Assembly: GCA_958298945.1 (NCBI GenBank)
Contig: OY282606.1
Location: 90,403,696 to 90,467,695 of the forward strand
Length of the DNA: 64,000 nt
Source: Atherix ibis
Lineage: Eukaryota > Arthropoda > Insecta > Diptera > Athericidae
Reading direction: 5' to 3'
Shown: piece after piece, positions 34,770 through 45,639 of the stretch
How positions within the stretch are numbered: position 1 is the stretch's first letter
Layout of the letters: each line of letters opens with the position of its first letter
Translations under genes and position numbers: made by a program
Notes under the pieces: model-generated
What the model was told of the DNA's origin: nothing
The model's input: the letters and a program-made list of their open reading frames with translations, nothing else
Database searches by the model: none

Positions 34770-35040
34770 GACCCGATCTGGACTACTATCCAAGGAGTCG
34801 TGGATGTTGAACTCACAGTTTTCTAATTAGATTGTTAACGATCTGGACTACTATTCAAGTAGTCGTGGGTTCGAATCTCACTGAGACATGACCCCACGAT
34901 CTCCATATTAACCAGGTTTTCTTTGCATTTTCTACTTTACCTGACATCCTTTATCGTTTAATGGCCTAAACTGTCGAGGCGCTTAGAATATACATTTCAG
35001 TACTAATGTTATTTAAAATTATAATAATAATAATTAAAAA
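34770..35040 (+). mobile_element. Second copy of the SINE-like element
   Basis: Nearly identical to the copy about 521 bp upstream, with box B at 34867-34877, the same body and the same (AAT)n tail. Because the flanking repeat units are duplicated too, this copy arose by segmental tandem duplication and not by a separate insertion. Confidence 0.6.
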
Positions 35041-35224
35041 AAATTGTTCGCGAATTGGGTCTGTTTATTTTTGAAGTTTTGAAATTGTTATTATATTTTC
35101 TAATTGAATGAGTGACCCCGTCTGATCTAGTTCCAAATAAAATGAAAAACTCTCGTTTCACCAGTCTGACCTAGTTCCAAATAAAAGGAATTATTAGACA
35201 CATGTATATCTTGTGTTGTTTTTT

Positions 35225-36240
35225 AAAAAAATTTCGTGACCAGTGGTTCATATTTTTTTGAAAATGATGATGAACTTCCAGAAACCATTTCTGGGTCGAT
35301 ATTCGAGATCATGAAAGCAAATTTTTTACTACTGTCAGTTCTGTACATCTCCGACATACTAATGTCTCTTACTTATGCCCAAAAGTTCGGCCATTTTGAA
35401 TGTTCAGTTAATTTTTGACAGCTGCTTTGCTTGCACGTGTTTTGGACGCATTCCGAATGTTGACTGTAGCATATGGTGAAGCTACCTTGGACCGAAGCAA
35501 CAAGGTAGGTGGTACAAAAAGTTCTCAGAGGGCCGAGAATATGTGAACGACGAAAAGGTCGAATGTGAAGGTTTTGATTATAGTTTTATTCGATTGCTGA
35601 AGCGTGGTGCATCATAAGTTCTTGCCACAGGGTAGAACGGTCAGCAATGAATATTACCTGCAAGTTATGCGCAAGTTGCGTGAAGCAATCCGCCAGAAAC
35701 GCCCGGATTTGTGGAAGAACAAAAATTGGCTTTTGCACCATGATAACGCCCCTGCTCACGCATCGTTGCTTGTACGCTAATTTTTGGCCAAAAACAACAC
35801 ACTAATAATGTCGCAGCCACGCATTCCCCAGATCTGGCCCCCCTGTGACTTTTTCTTGTTCCCGAAACAGATTCTTTGATCCATTTTTTGGAATTGGCAA
35901 AAATCAAAAACGAGCCAAAACATGTGCAAACAAAGCAGCTTTCAAAAATTAACTGAACATTCAAAATGGCCTAACTTATCGGCATAAATGAGAGACATGA
36001 GTACCAACATAACGCCACAAAAAATCGAAAATCGAATATACGTAATCCACGGAAATTCAAAATTCGCGATACTTTTTCAACAGACCTCGTATAGAAATTT
36101 GGACCCAAAAATATTGCGCGCCTTTGTGCAACAGTCTTTAGAATGATCCATTACTTGTTAACTAGTAAATGGAGGTCATTTAAACGATGTTATTTTTCAC
36201 AAATTTGAACGAAGAACTTTTGTTTTTTTAGTTAAAAAAA
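35225..36240 (+). mobile_element. DDE_3-type remnant, split by mariner V5
   Basis: 35236-35340 reads SGSYFFENDDELPETISGSI then FEIMKANFLL, matching GPYFFEN..G..VTVNG.RY..MI.NFL of the family (compare 26767-27335). After the mariner, the sequence near 36150-36200 (VNGGHLNDVIF) resembles the typical C-terminal NGGHFEHLL tail. It is strongly decayed, and the middle of the gene is missing. Confidence 0.55.
35357..36089. mobile_element. Mariner family V, copy V5, head-to-head rearranged
   Basis: From 35357 the plus strand reads the element in forward direction: the 5' untranslated region, AFRMLTVAYGEATLDRSN near 35450, RGVVHHKFLPQGRTVS near 35610, RKLREAIRQKRPDLWKNKNW near 35680, HHDNAPAHASLL near 35740 and CDFFLFPK near 35850. 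At about 35870 the orientation flips: 35871-36089 is the 5' end of the element in reverse, finishing with the inverted terminal repeat (GACCTCG) and TA. Thus both arms derive from the 5' side. It has no 3' end and no first-Asp motif. Confidence 0.85.
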
Positions 36241-37735
36241 ATAATAAATTATATAACCAATAAAATATTAAAATTGAAAAAATTCGTAAGTTGGTCAAAA
36301 CTGTACCCAAGTAAATATACATTCTTATACTATAAGATAGCATTATTATTATTGAAATTATTTAAAATATATTTGAGACAAATATAATTAATGAAAGAAT
36401 AATGTCAATAGGAATGTCAGCAGAAGAGTGTGATAAATTTCTAATAAATATTTAATATTTGAAATAATTTTTGGAGTATAAATATTTCATAGAATCGAAT
36501 TGTAGGATATTTTCAATATAATACTTAACATTAAGGAAATATAATAGTTTTTATTAGAAAAGTAAAACTAAATGCATATTTATATACTAATAGACTAGTT
36601 TTATGGCAATTACGACTATAGAATAGTTCAGTTAATCTGGTCGGTGTGCACAATGTCAAAACAAGATCACTTACATAAAATCTTACAAGCATAAGATTGG
36701 CTTCGTACGTCGAAAAGGTCAAAGAGCTACTTTCGTTTCGCTGCGATTCGTGACTTCAATTTACTAAATCGAGGTGTAATCGTATATATGCGAGACCATA
36801 ATTCATATTCAATCCGTGTACTAAGTAGTCTTTCAACATTTGTCGATCGCATGGGCATAGGCAATTGGGCATCCACTACCGCCGAAGAGTAGCCAGCTAT
36901 CGATGATTATTTTCTTAAAGAAAAGGCGAACGTTCAGTTGCCCAGATCACCTGATCGATAAATTTGGACCTACAATCTAATAATACCGCAGCCATTATAT
37001 GCGCCATCTACAATTATCGACAAAATACGACAGCACGCAAAAATTACACTCGATCGTATCATAGAAATTACTTTTTACCACAGACAAAACAAAGAGTGCT
37101 CAACTGTTGTGCAATTGAAAATTTTCAAATAAAACATTTTCTTGATGAACATTCTTCAATTTTAATTTTTTTTAGCTTCCACATAATATTCTATGCTATT
37201 TATATGTGCAAAGAATTATGAACATCCTGTTGTTAGCACAGATCAGAACGGGTATGAACACAAATCCTTTTATAGTTGTTGGCACGTGTTTAGGAACATA
37301 AATTTAAAAAACCGCCAACGCTTATGATCTTTTTCACATTTAACGTGTGCGGGACGTAACTTCTTGAAGGTAATCCTTTTATAAATGATTTATATCTGAA
37401 CTAAGTTGGATGCGTGCAGAATTGATGTAAAATCTAGTTCACATATTTTTCTTGTACTCTTATATGATGAGGCTGCTAAGTGAGTGGGATGTATTATAAA
37501 TAACAATAATCCCTACTTAAAAACAATATAGAAGAAAATCAATTATAAATCTAGTCTTATTCGAAAATAATTGATATTATAGCGAAAATAAATTATTTAA
37601 TTTTGATTGATTATAAAAAAAACACATTTTTTTATTAATTTATGATTTTATGGAATACAATAAGATTAATTTTTTTGCAAACATTTTATTTTGATACATC
37701 AATGTTATCTTTTTCGAAGTAAGCTGCTCTTTCAG
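36241..37735. other. AT-rich DNA with a balanced block at 36610-37050
   Basis: No gene recognised. The block 36610-37050 has clearly higher GC (for example GTCGATCGCATGGGCATAGG and CACTACCGCCGAAGAGTAGC). A short plus-strand frame at 36964-37221 has no known motif. Could be a conserved element or unknown repeat. Confidence 0.45.
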
Positions 37736-38267
37736 AAGCTCTGCGTAGACGAAGGAGTTGTTTCCATTTTTCGTTAGGACGCTTAAATTGGGATTGCTTT
37801 CAGCTCCTAGGTTACACGTGATATTATTGACAGTAATTGGCGTGGGCCGATACGCGCGGGAAGTACGGTACCTTGGATTGAAGGTTGGAGAGAGGCTGAA
37901 CTTTCGGTCTCACTTGCAACATCTGAGGGGGCGCGTGGCCGGTTTAGTTGGCATGCTGGTGCAAATTTTTCGGAAAGAATGGGGACTGCGATCCAGAGCG
38001 GTGAAAGTCCTGTACAAGGGTGTATTTGTTCCGTGTGCAATGTATACATCGTGTGTATGGGCTGACAGCGCCACCAGTATTCAAGGGTGTGCACAAATTC
38101 AGTTCAGCGTCTGATTTTGTATGCATGTAGAACCGTGTGAACCGATGCGATGCAGGTTCTCATTGGAGAAATTCTATGGAAGCTGGAGGAGCTGCGTGGA
38201 AATATTCACTACCGATGACCATCTTGCTTGCTGGTTTTCCGGTTGCAAATGAAGAGGTTCAGGATCT

Positions 38268-39714
38268 GGGGCAGCCGTAAGTCTGATAAAAGGGGTGAAG
38301 CACTGCATGTGGCTTTCTTGACACTAAACCTCACTCTCATGAATGAGGGAACTGCGAGGACCTATCGCAAAGGAGCCGCGAACTCCATTATCGATCTGAC
38401 GTTCATTAGCAGTGTCCTAACAAAAGGGGGCTGCGAATGGAAGGTCGATGAAGAGTTCACAAATAGCGACCATCAAGCTATAATCTGGAAAATCAACAAC
38501 AGTCCCAGAAGGGGGTGGCGCCAGAGACCCACATGGAGGCAGCCAGTGGGCTGGAACAGCAAATGCTTCGATGAGGAGACCTTCAGGTTGATGATGAGCG
38601 GATCCCTGGTCAACAACTGCCGAGGGCATCACAGAAGAGGTAGCAGTGGCCCTGGTGGCAGCCAGCGATGCGTCGATGCCAAGGAGTCGCCCGATCATGG
38701 TGGAACCAGACCATCGCCCTACACTGGCGAGCATGCCTTAAGGCAAGAAGGCAACACCAACGTGCTCGTAAGCGAGACAAGGCCTCGACAGAGGAACTCA
38801 GACGGACCTACGAAGAGAGAAGGCGCCTTCTCAGAAACGCCATCAACTCGAGTAAACGAGAATGCTGGAAGGAACTCTGTGCGGAAGTGGACCGGGACCC
38901 GTGGGGCAGACCGTATAAGATGGTCATGCATAGGATTAAAAGCCTATCCGCAACAACACCAACCTGTCCTGAAATGCTGCACCGAATAGTAGAACATCTG
39001 TTCCCGGAGAAACCAGAACTCCCCGACTACCACCCGGAGGATGAAGAAGTGGAAATTACTGGAGTGACCATGGAAGAGCTCATGAGGGCCTGCAATAGGC
39101 AGAATGGATCCTCGGTGGATTCATCGACTAATCCCAGATGTCACCAAATGGGTCACTCGCCTGCACGGGGAAGTCGGGTATTACATCACCCAGCTCTTGA
39201 CTGGACATGGATGCTTTCGGGCATACTTGCACAGATTCAAGAGAACAGACTCCCCAAACTGTCATCATCGCTACGATGTGCTGGAAGATGCAGAACATGT
39301 GTTCTTCCAATACCCCTTTTACGAGGGGACACGGGCAGAACTGGAGAAAAATGTGGACCGTTCCACAGTCCAGAAAACATAGTGGAGTGCATGCTGAAGA
39401 ACCAATCGGCTTGGAACAAAGTTGCAGAATACGCGCAATCTATCATCAAGGATCTTCACACGACGTACGAAGAATAGGCCGCGAGGTGTCATAACATCGG
39501 GACAGCAGTAAAATATTATAAAAACGCCACGGTGAAGTAGTATTTACAAAGAGTGCCGCCGGGGGACCATCGTTCCGGGAGCAAGGGTAGAGGTACAAGT
39601 TAGGTTTTAGCGAGGTAAAAATCCCGCATAACTCGTCTGACAGGTAGAAGGCCTCCCAGTCGAGTACCTTTTGAAGGTTTCCCCCTGTACCACAATAATC
39701 TAAAAAAAAAAAAA
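38268..39714 (+). mobile_element. R1-type LINE 'B' nested in LINE 'A', RT domain deleted
   Basis: It starts within the endonuclease domain (RGEALHVAFLTLNLTLMNEG, SIIDLTFISSVL, EFTNSDHQAIIW with the endonuclease SDH motif). It continues as WWNQTIALHWRACLKARRQH, KRECWKELCAEVDRDPWGRP and YKMVMHRIKSLS. It then jumps near 39110 from ACNRQNGSS to DPRWIHRLIPDVTKWVTRLH, GYYITQLLTGHGCFRAYLHR and DVLEDAEHVFFQYP, the C-terminal region. The whole RT catalytic core (several hundred residues) is missing. A 3' untranslated region and A12-13 tail end at 39714. GGATCT at 38262-38267 and 39715-39720 is the target duplication (6-7 bp). It has frameshifts and is inactive. Confidence 0.85.
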
Positions 39715-40510
39715 GGATCTTAGTCCACGCCAGCGGCGTGTACTGGTCCTGAATAGAATGTATGAAATTTGGCAACGTCGATGGAATGAGAGTGTTAATG
39801 GCAGATGGACGCGCATCTTCATTTCGGATGTGTGCTTTGCATCTGCGTATGGATTTGAATTTGGTCTGACATTGGGCATTTACTCACGGCACACTGCAGT
39901 ATGCATGGGTTCCTGTACAGGCGTGTTTTGGCTGCGGAGGCTAGATGCTCTTGTGGGGCGGTGGAGGAGAGGGCCTTCTCATCAAGTGTAACCTGTACTG
40001 GAATTTGCGTGACCTTGGTGCATGTGGAATCATGGTGAATGTGGGGATATGAGTGGAGTGTTAGGTAGGAGAGACTGGTATGAATGCCTGAATAAATTTG
40101 CCGTGATACTTTTTGAGAGCAGAGCAAGAATTGTGCGTGGATGAGTGTATGAATAGCACGCAAGATGGCTACAACCGGGTGAAAGACCAAGGTCGATTCC
40201 GGTTGTACTTTCGCGTTTTGGTGAACCCGCGTACCTGAGCTGGCTTAGTGGTGTCTAGGAATTTACAAGGTTCCTTACTGTAGCTTAATGGGCGGAGTAC
40301 AAACCGAAGTATTCTTAAAACAAAAATTGGTACTACGGGAGTCGGGGTGCTCCATGGTGTTGGAACATAGTGTGGTTGACATTGGTTAGGTGCTTAGGCA
40401 GCAACGTAGTGGCTGTGCTTGATACCTATATCGCGGGTACGGTCTACGGATCGCTGGTGGGAGATACTAGTAATTATCTCGGGCGCTGTCACTGCTTATG
40501 ACAGTAGAAA

Positions 40511-40655
40511 TCTAGATAGTCTTCGCTACTAACAGTTGGATTAACCAGATTATAACTGGTTACTGCATGTAAACTGCCAGTTATGGTCTAGATAGTCTTC
40601 GCTACTAAACAGTTGGAATTATAACTGGTTACTGCATGTAAACTGCCAGTTATGG
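40511..40655. repeat. Two-copy tandem repeat, 76-bp period
   Basis: The unit TCTAGATAGTCTTCGCTACT...ACTGCCAGTTATGG begins at 40511 and again at 40587. The second copy is a few bases shorter in the middle. Each unit contains the inverted pair ATAACTGG / CCAGTTAT, able to form a small stem. It probably belongs to the 3' untranslated region of LINE A. Confidence 0.8.
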
Positions 40656-40867
40656 TGGTGCGTTAATTGAGCGTAACTCAATTCCTATGGTCGTAGGCGA
40701 CTCGTGGTTTTCTGTTTAAAGTGGTCTTGCTTAGAAATGGTGCCATATTTTCTGTTACACCTCGTACATACTATTTTTTTTTATAGGAAAAATACGCCAT
40801 TATTTATTTGAATAAATAGTTTTAGAAAATACAAAATAAAAGAAATAATTTTTTTTTAAATTTAATA

Positions 40868-41350
40868 AATTTTTTTTTAATAGTGGTTCCAAATGGTTTT
40901 TTGTGCAATGTTTAGCTCCTGGGCAATCGAAACAGTGCTTACGTGACGGTCGGACTCAACGATTTCCATTATTTTATCGACATTTTCGACAATTGGCTTT
41001 CCAGAGCGTGGTGCATCTTTGACATCAAAATTACCGGAACGGAATCGACGAAACCAAAATTGTGCGTGATTGGCTGTTACAGTATCAGGACCATAAACAC
41101 TATTCACATTTTCAGCTGCCTGGCTTGCGTTTTCACCTTTATCGAAGAAAAACTGTAAAATATGGCGTATTTTCTCTTTGTTGGTGTCCATCTTTAACGC
41201 GTGCTAAAAAAATACTGAGTCAAGTAATCACAAAACTATATGAGAAGCTTTTTTAGTACGAAATTTTATCTTCCTAGCGCCATCTAGTGCAACCCGATCG
41301 TAATTTTAAAACGGGAGATACCGACTCCTAAAGCCATCTATTGGCAAAAT
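40868..41350 (-). mobile_element. Mariner lineage F, N-terminal third only
   Basis: A clean 104-residue minus-strand frame starts at 41191: MDTNKEKIRHILQFFFDKGE, ASQAAENVNSVYGPDTVT, FWFRRFRSGNFDVKDAPRSG (HTH1) and HVSTVSIAQELNIAQKTIWN (HTH2). It ends abruptly at an A/T run near 40877. No catalytic domain follows. Upstream, 41200-41350 is probably its 5' end. The intact frame of a DNA-binding fragment is notable but may be chance survival. Confidence 0.85.
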
Positions 41351-42585
41351 AATGGATTACTTTTTACTACAAATTATATTAACAAAATATTGAAATTTTT
41401 TCAAAATTATTAATAAAAATCAATTAATTTTGTACTTTTGGGATTCCCCATTGAATATTTCGTGGAAGGAAAACTTTTAAAAATTTATTGACCATGTAAG
41501 GGCACAGCGTCTATTGGAACTCAAGACCACCGCAGATGTTACCAGTGTTATCAAATTCAGGTCACTAAAATAAATATTTTCCTATAATAGATATACGAAA
41601 ATTAATATAAAACCAAAAAGGAAAATTGCCAATTTATATTAAAGCAAAAATTACCCTATTGATAAATGAATAATTTCAGGGGTAATTTCAATATATGGTC
41701 TTGACGGCATTTAAATGAATTAGTAAAAGAAAATATAAGAGAAAAATTCAATCTTAACCATATGAGTAAGTTGCATTCTGTAGAACTTGATTATCCGATA
41801 GAAGACTAGGTTAGCCAGTGAGAGTATTGTATGAATTCCAAGATCATATTATATACTTATATTCTTATATAGAGTGGTGGATTGACAGTGGTTGGATTGG
41901 CTAGATATATTGCCACTCGGTATAGTGTATTATTAAATACAAGAAAAAAGAAGAAATGTGGCGACACGGGAACCGATATTGGCAGCAAAAGTTGTATCAG
42001 TAATCACACAGTAACTACAGCAATGGCACCATGAACAACCGGTGTGGGTGAACATTATTTACGTTAACATTCTCTACATTTATATGTATGAACTTAGATT
42101 AAACTACTACGATAACCGGTAGTCCTTGAAAATGAATTGCTTCTTGACTAGTTTATATACAATTTATAGGGCAAATAACATACTAAGATCTAACATCTCC
42201 TTGCAGACGTCTGAATAAATCGTGTAATCGTATTTAGCATATAACATATACTATTTGTTATTTAATAACTTTTAAACTTAAATAATATTGTTTTTTTTTT
42301 ATTTTAAGTATATTATTAGAAAAAGTAAAATTTTTTTTTGTATTATAATAAATAATCTCTGTTGAATAAAGAAATATCCCATTTGTGATTCGGGTAGTAA
42401 AAATTAAATGAAATATATTAAAAATTCAAACTTTGATCAAATTTTTATTAAATTATTATACTTAAAATTTACCATTATACATAAATAATAATATTATTCA
42501 AAAAAAATGCTAAAATACTTCTTGCAGGACTCGATCATTTTGAGATAATTTCTGTTATACTTTTTCGTTAGAAATTATTTGATTT
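41351..42585. other. AT-rich DNA without a recognised gene
   Basis: No gene recognised. Slightly less AT-rich phrases near 41500-41560 and 41950-42040 show no motif. Confidence 0.55.
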
Positions 42586-42589
42586 GTTA

Positions 42590-42700
42590 TATAGACTTTT
42601 AAAAATTGTCCAACAGCATCAAATCGCCCAATCTTCGATGCCAATTGATATCACCCAAACTTGAAAAAAAGATGTTCTGGGAACTTTTTACGCGAAATAA
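42590..42700 (-). mobile_element. DDE_3-type remnant, short
   Basis: The minus strand reads KKFPEHLFFKFG then YQLASKIGRFDAVGQFL, a decayed match to KFPEHVISRFGDVNWPPRSCDL (compare 25195-25440). Only this block is recognisable. Confidence 0.5.
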
Positions 42701-42746
42701 AGCCAAAATTTAATATGTTGTATAGTTTGCATATGATACGGGTTTC

Positions 42747-43750
42747 TTAATACAAAATATAATTTCCTTTATTAGTTACAACGGTCTGCCAGCGTTCTGG
42801 TAGCTTATCCAACACCCTGGAAAAGAAGTATTCTTCCACTGCCATTTGGACACTCTCATAATTTACATATTCATTTCCATTAAAGAAAGTTTTTTGCAGC
42901 GACCTGAACAAATGATAGTCAGATGGTGCAATATCTGGAGAATATGCTGGCAGAGATAGAGTTTCCCAACCCAACTCTGCCATTTTTTGTACAGTTTTTC
43001 TTGCCACGTGCGGTCTAGCGTTGTCATGGTGAAGAATTACACCCTTTCTGTTGGTCAAATAGGGATGTTAACGTTGAATTTCTTTATTCAATATATCAAG
43101 TTGCGAACAGTAAAGATCAGCATCGACCGTATAATTTTCTTTCAGCAACTCATAGTGGACAATACCCTTCCAATCCCACAAACAAAACAAAATAACTTTC
43201 TTTTGATGCACGCCAGCTTTGGATGTGGTCGGTGGTGTCTCCCCTTTGTAAACATATGCCTTTTTTTTTACCACATATTTATAAATTATCCACTTTTCAC
43301 CATCAGTCACCAAGCGGTCCAAAAACGGTTCCCTTTTGTGACGAGCAAGATTTAAAGAACATATTGAAATTCGCTTAATTCGTGTGGTACCCAGACAGAG
43401 AGTTTGGACACAAAACCAAGCGCTCTAAAGCAGTAGTCTGATGAATTCTAAGCTTGAAGGCCACTTCTGTGGAATTTAACATGGAAATGGTCCTGATCAT
43501 ACTGCGTAGCAGTTCGTCATTGATATCTGATGGCCTTCCTGATCTGGGTTCACCTTTCAAAGAAAAATCACCCGAACGAAATTTCGCAAACCATCTCTGG
43601 CATATTCGAGCTATTACTGCCTCTTCTCCAAGCACGCCACACACGTTTTTTTGCCCCCATCGCGTTGTTCCCTTTTTGGAACTCATACAACATACAATGT
43701 CTTAAGTGCACTTTTTCTTCCCACATGTTGACTGTTCTACAAGTTTTCAA
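42747..43750 (-). mobile_element. Mariner lineage G, frameshifted, catalytic core largely kept
   Basis: Three minus-strand frames in order. N-terminal: EEKVHLRHCMLYEFQKG then CQRWFAKFRSGDFSLKGEPR and GRPSDINDELLRSMI. Middle (43322-43068): DRLVTDGEKWIIYKYVVKKK, where TGDEKW has become TDGEKW, then VILFCLWDWKGIVHYELLKE. C-terminal (43058-42747): VILHHDNARPHVARKTVQKM with the second Asp, SLPAYSPDIAPSDYHLFRSL with the third Asp, and LDKLPERWQTVVTNKGNYIL. The WVPHQL linker is split by a frameshift near 43390. It is inactive. Terminal repeats were not resolved. Related to lineage D by eye. Confidence 0.88.
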
Positions 43751-43810
43751 AAAACTGACAAAAATACAAAAAAATATGTATAAATCATACAGTAATCTAA
43801 TGGTTTAAAT

Positions 43811-44210
43811 TGATTTCAGTCAAATCAGAATTCTCGCTAAGAATCGACAACGCATACAAGTGCAAGTGTTCAAAAACGACAGAACTTTCCCTTACACCCA
43901 ATAGTTAAAGCCAATAAAGTTGATTATCAAACGTTTGGAATTGACGGTAACCGGAGGTAATTTTTAATTTTCGAAGAAGTACGGGCTAATAACATCTTCG
44001 GTTCAAGTGTAGACCAGATAGTTAATTTTCGGGGATATAATAGCTTTACCGTCACTTGTAGGTTTTGAGAGCCTCATAATTTTACCGTAGAAACATGGCT
44101 ACGGTAGAATTGCAAACTTTACAGTAAGTTTTTATAGTATTTTTGCATTATTTGCTAGTGAAATAATCTAGATTTTAAAATGGCAAATTTTATTTTAAAA
44201 TTTAATTTAT
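43811..44210. other. Spacer between two mariners
   Basis: No gene or repeat recognised in this spacer. It is moderately AT-rich with no coding motif. Confidence 0.5.
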
Positions 44211-45400
44211 TAGTCAAAAAAAACATGTTTTTTTCATAGAAAGCAAAAACAAATTCATTCAAAGTTTGTGGATACCACGCCAAAAAAATTCCTCCTCTTT
44301 CGAGGCAAACCACTTATCAAGCCATTTTCGGACGTCTTCGTAAGAATCGAAGTGCTGCTCAGCGAGCGCGTGGCCCATCGACGAAAATAGGTGGTAGTCG
44401 GTAGGGTCAGGTCTGGTGTATAAGCGGGGTGGGTTAGCACCTCCCAGTTGAGTGTCTCTAAGTAGTTGCGGCCCATTTTTGACTTGTGCGACGGTGCGTT
44501 GTCGTGGAGGAAAATCAGCTTGTCATGTCTTTGTTGATAATCCGTACTTTTTTACGCAGAGCACGGTGCAATTTGATCAGTTGTTGGTGGTAGCGGTGGG
44601 CATTGACAGTTTCTCCAGGTTTAAACATTCCTGCTGATCCCACCAAACGTACAGCATCGTCTTCCGTCCGAAGCGATTTGGTCTTGGGGAAGATGTTGAT
44701 GGTTGGCCGGGATCAATTCACGATTTCTTGCTTTTAGGATTCTCGAAATACATCAACTTTGCATCGCCTGTCACAATCCGATGCAGGAACGACTTTTTTT
44801 TTTGACTGGCGAGCAAAATTTTGCATGTGTTTTGGTGTCGCTCCATCTGTCTATCGTTCAATTCATGCGGCACCAATTTTCCAATCTTTTCAATCTTACT
44901 CATGGCACGCAGACGCATGGAAATGCCTGGTTGAGTAATACACAATTACTCCGGGAGCATTTTTTGTGATTGGGCATCGTCTTCGTCCAAAAGAGTCTGC
45001 AATTGATGGTCCTCAACTTTCCTAGGCCGATTTTCACGCTTCTTGTCCCACAAGTCAAAATTGCCGTCTTTGAACTGACGAAACCAATATCGGCACGTTG
45101 TTTCCAATAAGGCATTGTCCACCATAGGCCTCCATAAGCATTCGATGCGATTCGGAAGCCGATTTCTTCAAATTGAAGCAGAAAAACAGATCGCCTCGCA
45201 TATGCTCTTTTTCTGGCACAAAACTAGACATAATTACCAAAGGAAAAATGTATGCTATTGTACGAAATTGCTGACAATGGGCACTGATTAATATGGACAG
45301 ATGTCAAACTTATAAAAAAAAATATGGTGTGCCCATGGTAGCTTAATACGCTCACTCACGCCATCTATGACCAAACAGCTGATTTAAGCTTATACTCCTG
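44211..45400 (-). mobile_element. Mariner (mauritiana type), copy M3
   Basis: The 5' terminal repeat on the right is altered (reads CAGGAGTATAAGCTTAAATC on the minus strand) and the 3' tip on the left is lost. The minus strand has MSSFVPEKEHMRGDLFFCFN near 45230, DLWDKKRENRPRKVEDHQ-like codons, MRLRAMSKIEKIGKLVPHEL, FLHRIVTGDAKLMYFENPKS (first Asp kept, EKW changed to AKL), IFLHDNAPSHK (second Asp kept) and NYLETLNWEVLTHPAYTPDL. A frameshift follows, then the HALAEQHF and RKRRNFFGVVSTN region. Several frameshifts. It is inactive. Confidence 0.92.
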
Positions 45401-45639
45401 TCAAGTTTATTATTTATTAAATAGCAACGCTTTATTTTTAATACTATAAAATTGATAATCCATTTTTATATAAAAGGTAAAATTTGTTGATGGAGTGTAA
45501 AAAAAATGGCCTATAAACTTTTATTCACAAGAACATAATTATTATTTGCACTAAAAAAAATTAAAAATATAATATAATATCGTATATACTAGTCAAATTT
45601 CAAAAAAAAGATAAATTACTCAAGAAATCGTGTCAAATT

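Larger units (their letters stand above)
33690..35210. repeat. Complex tandem array, units of about 160-200 bp and a 521-bp higher-order unit
   Basis: The phrases GAATTGGGTCTGTTTATTTT (33853, about 34529, about 35051), TCTGACCTAGTT.CAAATAAAA and GCCTATTTTGTGATGAAAAA recur through the array. GAACTCACAGTTTTCTAATT recurs at 34221, 34288 and 34742. The last two larger units are offset by 521 bp and nearly identical, implying a fairly recent duplication. Two SINE-like inserts are included in the higher-order unit. Confidence 0.8.
37740..40665 (+). mobile_element. R1-like LINE 'A', interrupted by LINE 'B'
   Basis: 5'-truncated non-LTR retrotransposon in two pieces (37740-38267 and 39715-40665). 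The first covers the C-terminal RT/thumb: AREVRYLGLKVGERLNFRSH, LVGMLVQIFRKEWGLRSRAV, KVLYKGVFVPCAMYTSCVWA. A frameshift near 38100 is followed by MQVLIGEIPWKLEELRGN and FPVANEEVQD. The second resumes in the same frame as LSPRQRRVLVLNRMYEIWQR with NGRWTRIFISDV, then FLYRRVLAAEARCSCGA, the C-terminal Cys-rich region. The 3' untranslated part includes the repeat at 40511-40655. It is inactive: stops and no RT catalytic box. Clade by recognition: R1/LOA-like. The 3' limit is uncertain. Confidence 0.78.

Noticed and set aside
33690..35210. A CRISPR array
   Set aside because: Repeats are long, AT-rich and imperfect, with no short direct repeat/spacer pattern; the DNA is clearly eukaryotic.
38228..38989. 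A host protein gene (253-residue frame)
   Set aside because: Its first part is LINE endonuclease sequence; the second part is a frameshifted reading of the same LINE.
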